Part shown: positions 39,736 to 51,280 of the stretch, piece by piece | Layout: each line of letters starts with the position of its first letter | Position numbering within the stretch: the first letter of the stretch is position 1 | NCBI RefSeq assembly: GCF_036324505.1 | Contig: NC_086368.1 | Span: 9,447,016-9,511,015, forward strand | Direction: 5' to 3' | DNA length: 64,000 bases | Source of the DNA: Eleginops maclovinus | Lineage: Eukaryota; Chordata; Actinopteri; Perciformes; Eleginopidae | Notes under the pieces: model-generated | Databases searched by the model: none | Told to the model about the DNA's origin: nothing | What the model saw: only the letters and a program-made list of their open reading frames with translations | Position numbers and translations under genes: made by a program

Positions 39736-41673
39736 GTAAGTACAGCCACCCAAGCGGCACAAATTGATCATTAACAGCAATCAAATGTTTAAAGAAAAAC
39801 GTCGTGACATAAATGTACTGAAGTCTTTAGGCTGAAGAGATTCTGACTATTAAGATCCATGATTAAAATCTGGGAAAACAAGAAACATTATTTTACGCAA
39901 GTTACATGTTTTAATGCGGTTTCATATTTAGATTAATCAATAATTGATATGGTTGTGACAGTTTTGAAAAAGTAGATCTTTGGATTTGCAGTGATCAGGA
40001 GTGCTACGCCCAGCACTGAGGGTGCATTGATTGTTTTTACGCGTTAAGGCACAGCGTTTTATGTGGAGCTCTGTGCCTCGCTGCGCTGCAGAGGCACCCC
40101 AAAGTCTCATAAAAAATGATGAAAGAATGACTTAATAACCAAAATACTGAAGCTACATTCTTAAAACATGATTATAGTTACAGCTCTGAATACACAGATC
40201 ACCCCCAAACGTGGAAACGTGTTTTTCTCTTCGCAAGAACTGACTGGCAACAGCAGGATGCAAACAGCCGCTTCCTCATCCCCAGCTCCCCCAGATTTAT
40301 CTCATCTACACCTCTCTGTCTCGTGTCTACCTCTCAGCCCTGGAACAAGTTGAGTCACGTATTGGAGCACCCTGGCTGGGTGGTGTTTTGTGTTGGGGAG
40401 AACAGTGTGTGAACCATCGATGTTAGTCCCTGTGCTGTGCAGATGTGCAGCCTCCTGGCAGTAGGAGCGACGCTTGAGACAGAGCTGCTGATGTGAGGCT
40501 GCTGTGCCCCTCAGCAAACTTTAATAGGTTACTTAGGCATGCATGGTTGTTACCTCAAGGCCATTATTCTGTTGACAGGGATGTATATTATGCTTCATTT
40601 TCATGTACACTGTTTGTGTACATGCTTTGTAGGCATATAAACCAGGGAGGGTGGTGGTCAATGTCCACGAAACAAGCCAAGATACCTGACACACATGAAA
40701 CCATAATATTAATATACTGCTTCCATTTTGGACTGCCCCCTCAGGCCTTTTTGTGGGGCCAGAGATTAGCTGTGTGCTATCTTACTCTTATTGCTCTAAT
40801 TCATGGTGGGGGGCTGCTATGATTGCAGTCGAATATGCCATTGTATGCATTCCCTGTGAACTTACAGCCAAGAGGGGAAATGTTCCTCATATCAGTGGGC
40901 AATTATCTAAAGAGTCTGACTCAGCAAAAGAGAGATTTTAATTCAATTTTAGCCAGCCTCTGAGCCCCCACGAGATAGATTTTATGTCTTATGCTGGGTT
41001 ATTCTTGTTGGCGTGTTCTTCACAACCGCAGTGACTGATGGTCTACCTGGGTCTCGCTACAAAGCATGCTCAAAGAATCTCCCTACAGAGAGAGATTGGG
41101 AGCCATACTGTGTGCGTAGATTGTAACAAGCAGGAAGGTGCAGGGCTTATTCAAACAGCCTTAGATTTACTTTGCCGAGCTTTGCCTTGCTTATCTTGTC
41201 CTCTGAGTTAGTTTAGCAAGTGCAGACTCAGCTTAAGACCCCTGGTTTGCCTGCTGCTGAGTTCTCTTTAAAGTGTCATGGGCCAGAGTGTAAGAAGCCA
41301 TGATGAGATACTGTAGCATTGCCTCATTCTCTGTTTTAATAATACACGAGAGCACACCAGCATACTGCAGATTAGCTTGGAATGCAAATGTGTCTTTACA
41401 TTTCATTTTGTTGGCATAGGGGGCAAATAATGAACATATTCACTTGATGGAGACCACAATGATCAAAGTGAGTGAGTGGGGGTGATTCTGCTCTCCAGCT
41501 TGCAGAGAGAGATGCCAGTATCCACATCTTTTACTGTAAACCGCTGCATGGATCCAAGAGCTAAAATGCAATAAACAAACATGTGCTCTGTTTCCCAAAA
41601 CAGACCCATGGTTAAATTCCCGATAGACCTGTGTTGTTCCCTTTTACATAGGCTTGTGCTTGGAAAGAGACAA

Positions 41674-41678
41674 TGTGT

Positions 41679-41766
<88 letters not shown>
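41674..41766 (+). repeat. (TG)n microsatellite with one GA interruption
   Basis: About 93 bp of TG units broken once by GTGAGTG near its left end (41681-41687). Confidence 0.97.
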
Positions 41767-41768
<2 letters not shown>

Positions 41769-43764
41769 ATAGCCTAGGTTCTAGCTTCATTCTCCTCCCG
41801 GCAGACGCCATCTGCTCACTGGGGAGGTTTTCCAAACAATTCCATAATAAAGACAGGGGAAATGAGATACATGGCTACACTACAAACAGGCTCAGATTAT
41901 TATTTTTTTCTTTAAAATGAAATACAGGTCACTCTAAAAAAATGCATGCCCTCATGTTGCATTAGCACATACAGTAGGTATGTGTAAATAAATACACACG
42001 TATGTATTTTTTGTTCATCTGGTCATTTTTCGCTTTTAAGGAAAAACATTCTACAATTATTGGACCACATTTCATTCCTCTGAAGACAGTTTCCATCTAT
42101 TTTAAACATTAAAAGGCATAACACGTTGTCAGACAGATCACAGTCTATCCTATTTAAGCTAATGGATATGTGGTGTGTACTGTATATGAATTATCAGCAG
42201 GAGTGCCTGAAAACCATTTATTCTGAATTATAATGACTATTGACACTCAGTCACAGGATGCCCTATCTTAGGCTGATGGATGGAAATGAGGTCTTTGTCC
42301 ATGTAACAGGTAATCACATATAAACAGACACTTTTATCCCTCTCGCTCTCCAATTTTTACATTTTGTGCATTAGATAGGAAATTTAGAGGAAAAGCAACA
42401 GGTAGGAATTAAACCTTTGAATTGCATTTTAACGTCAGTAATACATCTTTTAAAGTAATTTACTGCCAAATACTGACTTCCATTGAGTAGTGTGTCTTTC
42501 GCACATAGCATGGAATTGCCCCTTATTATGTTTATGACATATCATTAATTCTGAAACAGTGTGGAAAAACGATTGGATTTTGGATTATTAACAATGTGGA
42601 GAAACAACAACACTAAGATCAAGAAGAGGGATGTAGTGCATTTCCTGAGTCATCATACACGCAGATTCTTCCTAGGGCAGCGTTGTGTGAAATGGAGTGT
42701 GAAATGAGTGCACTTAACATCCCTGCAGTGGATTATACACATTATCTTACACCGGGGTTCGAGAGCATCTAGCCTCTCCCCCTGAAAATCTGTCATCGAG
42801 TTACACTCACCTTTACTCAAGTCCATTTAATGTTCACTACATGCCTCGGTCCATTTGTTCTATCAGTCCATGCCTGCAGGTCCAGACCCGAGTGAAATAT
42901 TGTCTTTATATATATACTTACTTGGAGAACAACACAGTGCTTGCTTTTGAATCATCAATCACAACAACAACAAAAAATCCTTAACTATCTTAATCTTCTT
43001 CTACTCTTCATTTTGCCCTTTATAAAAAAAAACTGTTTACTTATAGAGATTGTTGTGTGCCTGTCATATTGATGGAGCAGAAATTTGCTTTGTTGTGCTT
43101 ATATTTGCATCACAAATAAACACATCTATTGAAGTTACATTTAACACTTTGAAACATATACAACCTGCATTGCTAATGTATTGCATCTTTCCTGTTTTTG
43201 ATGTATTTTTCTTATTCATTTAGTTGCTGGAACAAACATAAAATACACCTTGCATTACTATCTTTGCAATGGCAATCTGGAAAACAATATATAAACTAAT
43301 TAATCATGTATTAGAAAAGGAAATTGACCAATAGGAAGTAAAAAAAAAACAAACACAAAAAAAAAAGATACAAAATACAGAGTGTTTTTGTTATGCATCA
43401 ATATTCAGATTTGCACAGGCAGCAGTGGGTCTGCATCACAGAATAGCTAGTGGCATCACTCTTTTAGTTTTACCTTCTCCATCACAACTGGCCTTAACAG
43501 ACTGAATTGCAGTGGGGAAAAAAACTGTAAGCATAAAAAGAAGAGCCAAAATCACAGATACATGTTGGATATCTAGTTGTACTTATGTGCCTAAAGGTCT
43601 ATTTTTAGCTGTGAAGTAACTTCTCTTTTTGGGCTGTCATTTTGGGACACTACGAACTGTAAGGACTGCAGTTGAAGAAGACAAGACAGTTGGATTGAAA
43701 AAAGCTAGAAATGTACTTAAAATTAAGCGCTTAGAAATTTCACAACTTAGGTATAAATTGCAAC

Positions 43765-44310
43765 AAAAATGTTTGGCCACTTGGGGGCAGTGAAAACTCC
43801 TGTTAAAATATAGCTAACATAGCAACACATTTGAAATAGTTATTTTAGCTTTTGTTAACAAGATTCAACAGAAACAAAGCGACATTTCTATTTATTTTTT
43901 GGGTTGTGTTTCTGGTAACCTGGTGAATGTAATTTCATATTCACTCTCTTTTAGCTTGTTTTTTTCTCCATCTCTGTGGTTGCTTAATGCTACATTTTGT
44001 TCATCAGTTAGGCACTGACTGTGTCTGTCTGCTGTTTGGTGCATGTCCCAATTTTTTTCCCAAAAAAAAGCTTTTTCAGTGGAAACAGCTGCCTGCTGCA
44101 GCCATAAATCGACACTATGAGAGTGATGAGCGTAAACTAACACAGTAAAGTCGGCTGTAAAACCAAAATAATGAGCTGAAAGTTACATAGCTCAGTAGAG
44201 CTGAGAGGAGCTGCAGATCAGCTGATAACTCCCTGTTGTACAGGACAACTTTCACGTCACACAGTCATTTGATCCATTGTTAATGTAAACACATATTGAT
44301 TCTAGATGCT
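43765..44310 (+). repeat. Unclassified fish interspersed repeat, copy 1 (carries CTCF-like motif)
   Basis: It starts near TTGGCCACTTGGGGGCAG and continues through TGTTTCTGGTAACCTGGTG, GGAAACAGCTGCCTGCTGC, ATGAGCTGAAAGTTACATAG, GAGCTGCAGATCAGCTGATA and ACAGTCATTTGATCCATTG. I recognise this order as a common teleost dispersed repeat. The start region and an internal piece recur at 47190-47435. No coding capacity. Class (DNA element or other) is unknown. Confidence 0.6.
43777..43790 (+). promoter_or_regulatory. CTCF-like motif inside repeat copy 1
   Basis: CCACTTGGGGGCAG matches CCASYAGRKGGCRS except for one base (T for A at position 6). Confidence 0.35.
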
Positions 44311-44943
44311 TTAAATATAGCAATATTCAATGAAATACACATCTCACAATGATACATTTAAAAACATGACTTATCATGAATAACAATATGTGGTGTCAAC
44401 TTTCTATCAGTTTTTTTATTTCCTTTAAACAACGATGAAGGATTCAAATGTATGAGGATTGGAACAATAGGGCTGTCATAATAGCAAAGTCATTTAGATA
44501 AAGAAAATGTAAAAAAAAATAAAAAATGCTATCAGTCAATGTATTTTTAACTTCATTTAATGTGTGTTTTGTCTCTCTTCATGCAAATCAATTATGCTCA
44601 ACTATAATAACCATGAAAATGTCTGTAACCAGACATCCAGCAGGCACTTGTATATTTACATAATATTAATAATACACACATTTCCTTTTTTCCCCATCAC
44701 AGTTATTTTATTCTGGTATAATGAAAAACCCCATTGGACCCTTTCAAATGTCATACATAAGTTAAATCAACACATCAAGGTATGGGATCTTCCCTCCCTG
44801 AGCCCTCAACTCCCCTTAAGCTCCCTCACTGCCACCCTTCAAACCACCTCTCCTCCTTTCTTACCCCCTGCTGTTCCTCTATTTTGCATTAATAAGCTGC
44901 ATTAACATATATAGACATGGGTAGTTCAAAAACAATATATATA

Positions 44944-46100
44944 CACTGCCTGGCCAAAAAAAAGGGTCAAACAGCTTTGATTACGGCACACATTCACTGT
45001 GGCATCATTTCCACAAGCTTCTGCAATGTCACAACATTTCTGTCTTGCGTTCATTTTTGCCAAGATCTTGTATTGATGACGGGAGTTTCGGACCACTGCG
45101 CAAAGTCTTCTCCAGCACATCCCAAAGATTCTCAATCAGGTTCAGGTCTGGACTCTGTGGGGGCCCATCGATGTGTGAAAATGATGTCTCATGCTCCCTG
45201 AACCACTCTTTCACAATTTGAACCCGATGGATCCTGGCATTGCCATCTTGGAACATGCCCGTGCCATCAGAGAAGACCAAATCCATTGATGGAATAACCT
45301 GGTCATTCAGTATATTCAGGTAGTCAGCTGACCTCATTCTTTGGGCACACAACGTTGCTGAACCTAGACCAGACCAACTGCAGCAACCCCAGACCATAGC
45401 ACTGCCCCCACAGGCTTGTACAGTAGGCACTAGGCATGATGGGTGCATCACTTCAGCCGCCTCTCTTCTTGCCCTGATGCGCCCATCACTCTGGAACAGG
45501 GTAAATCTGGACTCATCAGACCACATAACCTTCTTCCATTGCTCCAGAGTCCAATCTTTATGCTCCCTAGCAAATTGAAGCCATGTTTTCCGATTAGTCT
45601 CATGACAAGTGGTTTTCTGACGGCTACACAGCTGTTTAATCCCAATCCCTTGAGTTCCCTTCGCATTGTGCGTGTGGAAATGCTCTTAATTTCACCATTA
45701 AACATAGCCGTGACTTCTACTGTTCACGATCATTCAAGATTTTTTTCCGATCACATTCCTTCCTCAAAGATGATGTTTCCCGACTGTGCTTCCAGTTTTT
45801 AATAATGCGTTGAACAGTTCTTAACCAGATTTTAGTAGTTTCAGCAATCTCCTTAGATGTTTTCTCTGCTTGATGCATGCCAATAATTTGACCCTTCTGA
45901 AACAGATCTTTGCCACGACCCCAGGATATGTCTTTCGACATGACTGCTTAACAAATGAGAAGCTACTCACTGCATCAGTTATTGTTCAATAACTTGTTGC
46001 CAGCTGAAACATAATCACCCATGCAGTAATTATCCAATGGGAGGCTCTTACCTATTTGCTTAGTTAAATCCAGGTGGTGACTTTTTTTTGGCCCGGCCCA
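44944..46100 (-). mobile_element. Tc1/mariner-like DNA transposon, decayed
   Basis: The left terminus CACTGCCTGGCCAAAAAAAA at 44944 directly follows a TA target dinucleotide. The right terminus near 46080-46092 has the matching inverted GACTTTTTTTTGGCC, but the last bases that should read AGGCAGTG are altered. Between them a broken transposase lies on the minus strand. The size (about 1.16 kb) is a little short of a typical 1.2-1.6 kb Tc1 element. It cannot move by itself. Confidence 0.92.
45029..45941 (-). pseudogene. Tc1-type transposase remnant, interrupted by stop and frameshift
   Basis: Three minus-strand pieces in different frames cover the family in order. 45941-45717 starts MSKDISWGRGKDL and holds the N-terminal helix-turn-helix DNA-binding region. 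45705-45448 holds the second binding domain, with [14 protein letters not shown]. 45526-45029 holds the catalytic DDE region: [11 protein letters not shown], a degenerate DGNARIHR where a second catalytic Asp motif (QDNAPxH type) is expected, then [17 protein letters not shown], which has the DLNxIE glutamate. The shift between pieces two and three falls within the [11 protein letters not shown] / MWSDESRF overlap, and the first junction has a stop. Transposase bound the terminal repeats and carried out cut-and-paste at TA sites; this copy is inactive. Confidence 0.9.
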
Positions 46101-46109
46101 AAAAAAAGT
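46080..46109. repeat. 12-bp perfect hairpin at the Tc1 right terminus
   Basis: ACTTTTTTTTGG (46080-46091) and CCAAAAAAAAGT (46098-46109) are exact reverse complements around the 6-base loop CCCGGC. A normal Tc1 end would run out into AGGCAGTG and a TA. This looks like a terminal repeat copied or joined to its own inverse. Confidence 0.85.
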
Positions 46110-47189
46110 GGCTGCCATATAGGACAGCTGCTGTTCTTGTGTTCCCCCTTTTTTTCTACCAAAGAATGACAGTTAAAATGATACCCGGTATGAGAGCCAG
46201 GTCTGAGAATGAGAGCTGTGACAGCTATTATGTTCCCAGCAACTGTTGCCTCCTATTTTCCCAAACTGTGATTTTTTCACCTGCTACTCGTGGGCTGTTG
46301 TGTAATGTTTGCTGATTGCAGTGCTCCTCCTGTAGTGCACCTGCATAATGAAATGATAGAAAAAGGAGCTGCTCTTACATTCCAGCTACTCAGAAACCAT
46401 ATTTAGATACTCCTTTTCTCTCCTCTTAACCACCATTTCAACCCAGAACAACTAAGGTGCTTTTAGGGAAAAAAAAACTTCAGATAGATGGATAGATACT
46501 TTGTGAGCTGCTCTTTTAGTGGAGCTCAAGCGTGGCCTGATTAAAATGTAACAGCACAAAAATGCTCCTACTTGGATATTCCGTCCACCCCTGAATGTGG
46601 GTGTAACCACACTAGTGAAACAGTCCACTGAGATTATGATACACTGCACTGTATATATCCCATTTCTGCTCACTTTCCCATGAAATCCCTTCTTAGATTG
46701 GTATCTTTTAAGGTAGTGCATGTTTTTATTACTTTTTTATTCTTTAGTATTTGCCTTCCAATGCCAATACAAAAACCAATAACATGGGTTGCAAAAAGAC
46801 GTTGTTCAGGCCCAAAAGATATTCAATTGAAATACATTGTTCTTAAAATTGTTCTCTGTGACACAAAAAAAAGGGAAATTTGTGTCTGTGTAATCGAATC
46901 AAATGACTACATTTTGTGACTATTTCACAAACCGCCATGTGACTTGGATAATGTGTATCAGAACTTGTTTAGGGACATAATAATAGCCAATGTTTTCACT
47001 TCAGGCTTGATATCAGTATTTTACTTGCACATTTAACTCCATACAGCAGTTGAGCATTTGAGGTGCCCTTGAGCAAGGCACTGTATCCCAACAATGCTCT
47101 TTTAGGTAGGGTAAAATGAATCTAAATTGTTTTGTCAAATCAAAATCAAAATGTCTTAGCTACTGATTAGTCGACCCTTTAATTTGCAG

Positions 47190-47435
47190 TCAACATTTTT
47201 TTGCCACTCGGGGGCAGCACAACAAGCTGTAGCTGACATATTATCCTAACATGTTAGCAAACATTAGTTTGTGAACTCATTCAGCAACATAAGCATCACT
47301 TTGTACTTGCATTTGGGTTCAGCCGATACATGTCCAATATTGAGGTTTTTTTTTGCTTTGTTGTGCCTCCCCAACTCCTGGGGGAAACTATCTCTAGCTG
47401 CTAAATGCTCCACTATGTTTACATGCTAGGCTGCC
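47190..47435 (+). repeat. Unclassified fish interspersed repeat, copy 2
   Basis: It shares the start TTGCCACTCGGGGGCAG with the repeat at 43765. It then keeps different internal parts of the family (TAGCTGACATATTA, CTATCTCTAGCTGCTAAATG, CTCCACTATGTTTACATGC). The two copies have decayed in different places. Confidence 0.55.
47204..47217 (+). promoter_or_regulatory. CTCF-like motif inside repeat copy 2
   Basis: CCACTCGGGGGCAG matches the CTCF core except for one base (C for A at position 6), the same position that differs in copy 1. The repeat consensus may therefore have carried a perfect site. Confidence 0.35.
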
Positions 47436-48055
47436 TGATTATAACCGTTAAGGGATTGTCTAGACATAACAAAAAAAACATTTTCCCCAAATCCTAAGTA
47501 GACACAAAAACATATTACTGAGTTTTAAACTGATGTGTTTATTTTCATAGAAGGTGGAGAAATATGATTTGGCTTCAGGTTGTGAAAAGCCCAAAACACA
47601 AAAACAAACAACTGCGTCAAGGAAGAAATGACAAATATAACCTAACAAAATCAAATAAACCAAATCACAATGACTGAGCTCCCAAACTACAGACTCAGAG
47701 CTCCAGAAGGCACCAGGGGGGCACAGATCTTACAGATAAGTGCTTGTTAGACAGAGAAGGGGATGAGCTGTTCCCCACGCAGGCAGCCACACAGCTCCTT
47801 ATGTAGGTGAGTTATATCAGGATTGAGACAATCCCTGGCAAACCTGTCACATTATCAAATGCTGTCAATCAAATTGATGGAAAGAGCACACATAAATAGC
47901 ACAACAAAATAAAGTCACAGTCAAAACTCTGACGTGATGCTAGGCTCAATAATGCGAGAGCTGATTGCAGATCAACTGTTTTATTATCACTGCTTTATTG
48001 GCATATTTAAAAAACCAAACAAAATGAATGAGAATACCAACATCATGATAATCGG

Positions 48056-48180
48056 ATTCAGAATCATATACTTTATTAATCCCTGAGGGGAAGTAGGATT
48101 TTGTTACAGCTTCTGTTTATACAATAATAAAATACAAATAATGTTAAATTGAAACATTTTTATAATGATAGAGAAGTAAA
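48056..48180 (-). repeat. LINE-type 3' tail relic
   Basis: GGATTCAGAATCATATACTT, TATTAATCCCTGAGGGGAAG and TAGGATTTTGTTACAGC is the reverse of the GGGGATTAATAAAGTAT...GATTCTGAATCC end of fish L2/Rex-like retroposons. The A/T-rich DNA on to about 48300 may be more of the same element. Confidence 0.6.
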
Positions 48181-50201
48181 AGTAAAAATGTGCACACTGT
48201 ACCGCAATGATTGCAACAAATGATGTATCAAAATATGTATATTACAATGTAAACTTGAGTGTATTAATATAAATAATAATATAATGGCTGAAAACAAAAA
48301 TATTGCATGAATAGTGACAGAAAGAACATAAAAAAATGCTTTATAAATGCAGAGGCAATTGTTACTTATATCACTTAAGATGCTACGACTAAGGACAACA
48401 ACCTTGAAATGTGAAATAACAATACCTGGAACATGTGCATTGAGCAGCACCAGAGGATGATAGGTAAATATTCTGAGAACTGTGCACAATAAGTACACTC
48501 ACTAAAGGTCAGGGCATGATTATAGTTCTGGATGACAGTATACAGATGTTTTACGTTGTTGTTTATCCCTCCAACAGAGTTGCACAAACTTGTAGAGTTT
48601 ATTCCAAGAAGCACTTAAGCTGTTCTGGCTGCTTGTGATGGCCCTTACACCTTTATGTTTGTTTTTCCTTTCATTCGTCACACAAATGTTTTCCAAACTG
48701 TTCCAAAACATTAGCAGTTAGTCCCAAATCCATATGGTGAATGCTTTTCTTATATTCTAAAATGCTTCCTTTGTTCTAGTTATTGCTGTCATGGGCACAA
48801 TGGGATCCATTTTGTGGAGAATAACACCCCCAAAGATTGGTGTCGAACAGGAAACACAGGCGAGCACAGAGGTCATGATGCCTGTCGTGCAACAAAATGT
48901 CTTCCTGAATGTGTTTCTGTATAATGGGCACAAGTTTGAATTTTACTTTTTTTGGGGCTCTACTTGAAACTATCCATTTAACACGCTCAAGGTGGTATGG
49001 CTGCTGAGTGGATTTCAGTTCATGTAGTTACAGGATTTATAATAAAACCTTGCAGGTACACTACTTCTAACCCCTCTGTTGCTTCACTCCCAATTGGGAC
49101 AGCATGGCAGTTTTTATGTTGGTTCCTTCAATGACCCCCCCTGATGCAGACAACATTTCCACACACTTTTCAGTCCAGGTGTTGATACAGGGTCTGCAAT
49201 TATTGTTGACTCACACTTCAGCATTACAAATAGATGCCTGGCCATCACCATCGGACAGATCCGGTTCTCACACTTACACTCTGTCGGCTGGGGGGGAAGG
49301 TGTTTTGATTAAAAAAAGTGTCTCTGCTCTGAAATAGATTGCTGGGTTTTGCTGTGATGAGATTAGTGTGGAGCATGTTCTGGAGAATCGACAGAACATG
49401 AAGGAAGCTTCATAGCTGCTATATGGCTGATGTGCCCTGGAATTAGCCTCTAAGGGCACCAAAGGGAGGTTTGAATCCTCAGATGTCCTGTGGTGATTCA
49501 TTTAAGTTTGCAACGGATCATTAAACTGCCTCTGAATTCTTTTTAACAAAGCATGACAGCGTGACAGTTTGACAGTGAAACCTGTTTTACTTTAAATCTG
49601 CAGTGCAACTTAACAGCCACCAGTGGCATTAGCTTATTAAAGTGAAACTTGCAATCACTGGTGCAGATGTACATGCTGGCGTACAAAGGCGGACTGGTGA
49701 AACTCAATTTATATTATAATCTACCCCGATTGCAACTCCAACAGGGCAATCTAGGTTTCAAATAGTGGTTGAACATGTATGTGTGTGCATGAATCCGTTT
49801 GCACACACATTCAATTAATCTTGAGGTTTCATTTAAAGAAGATAGAGCTGAAGAAAGAAGGTAGGTAGAGAGAAAGAGAGCTTGGAACAAGCAGAGAGGG
49901 ATTTGTGCTAAATTGAGGTGTGCAAGTTATTTCTGCATTTTTCAAATGAAAAAGGTAGCTCGAGCAGAATTATCAGTACATACACATGTTGTACTGAATC
50001 TTCATGCTATTTCTTTAATCCTCTACATGTGTGCCTCATTAACAGGGGCTCCCTAAAATAAAATCACAAACCTATATCTCCTCTGACCAACTGCTGCACA
50101 TGAAAGCAGAATGTGATTTAAGTTCTGCAAATATCTGTCTCATCCACATCCACCTACACTTTGCACACAGCACCGAAGCATATCTGCATGGTGTTGAACG
50201 T

Positions 50202-50233
<32 letters not shown>
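50202..50233 (+). repeat. (CA)n microsatellite, imperfect
   Basis: About 16 CA units with one AAAC interruption. Confidence 0.93.
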
Positions 50234-51170
50234 GGAACTGATTCTACATTCTCAGGAATATAGAAACTTGCAGCATGCTTCACATATGATGTATTACACA
50301 TCTACAAACATGCAAATCACAACTGCACGCACAGCTGGGGGGCGGATGCAAAGAGAGTGAGTCCATGAGCTGTATGAGAGCTCTTCTTAGATCCCTCTAG
50401 CCCACCGTGGGTGTTTTGTCTTTCCCGCGAGGGATGCTCGTTGTTTTGCGGAGGCAGGTTCAGCTCTAGGATTAATGAAAAGCTCCATCTTAGTCATGAA
50501 AAGAGCATTTTCACAATCTATTTAACATCATGCATACCAAAGGCTCACATTAGGCTCTGTTGACTTATGCTCGCCTACAGCAGTGTTTTTTCTGATTCAT
50601 TCATTGCCACTGCTGTGATCTTCTGTGGTTAAGCTGCCCCCCCTCTAGCCGTGCCCATTGAGTCTCTTGCATTTCTCATGTTCACTGTCAGAAAACTCAT
50701 TCTTCGGCGCTAGATGAAATATGGCACACTACTGGAAGTCTGAGGGAGTTATTGAAGAAATGAGAGTAATAAGGCTTCCCAGGACTTTAGTCTCCTTTTT
50801 TGGTAATGTCTTTTTTTCGGCCGTCTGGCGATAGATCCACAGAAACAGAGGATTCAGTGTCACAGAGCGTGGCAGTAGCCAATTAAGTCAAACCTTTATA
50901 GGTCAAACACAGCACTCTGTTAGCTTTTCTGCGAGTGGTGCCAGCTCAATGGATCTTAATGCAGGATGTCTCTATCTCAGCGGCCAGGCTGACCCGACAA
51001 ACACTAAAATGGTGCAATAGGCTGCAGCGGAAAAGCTCGCAGGAGTGCTGTCCATGAGTGCTGGATGTTATTTCAGTGGTTGCTTCTGTTCAATTATTTA
51101 GGGTAAATCGTTGTAATTACACAGTGATACATTGAGGAAGATTAGTGTTGTGGTGTCTACATCTTCACAG

Positions 51171-51280
51171 GAATCACAAGACTACGTGATGAACTCGAAG
51201 AGATTCCAGGAAGAGCTGCGTGGCCCCACTCGCCTCAACAGCCCCCTTTCCACTATAGCCCTGTCAGCGATTTCCCTCCT
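51171..51280 (+). other. Exon-like segment, unassigned
   Basis: 110 bp bounded by a good acceptor (pyrimidine-rich ...CTACATCTTCACAG|) and a strong donor (|GTGAGTGG). Two of the three plus frames are open across it; one reads ESQDYVMNSKRFQEELRGP at its start and the other stays open to a stop near 51452. It is GC-richer than the surroundings and not repetitive. I do not recognise the peptide in either frame. It could be an exon of the plus-strand gene inferred at 39.7 kb, a lncRNA exon, or a chance match within a conserved noncoding block. Confidence 0.25.

Noticed and set aside
41581..41920. Cys-Val and Thr-His repeat frames
   Set aside because: Product of the TG microsatellite.
44944..46100. 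Intact, active Tc1 transposon
   Set aside because: The transposase needs at least one stop and one frameshift to be ignored, and the right terminus is altered.
49611..49635. CTCF-like CCACCAGTGGCATT
   Set aside because: One base short in the G-rich half; fits the core poorly compared with the four listed sites.
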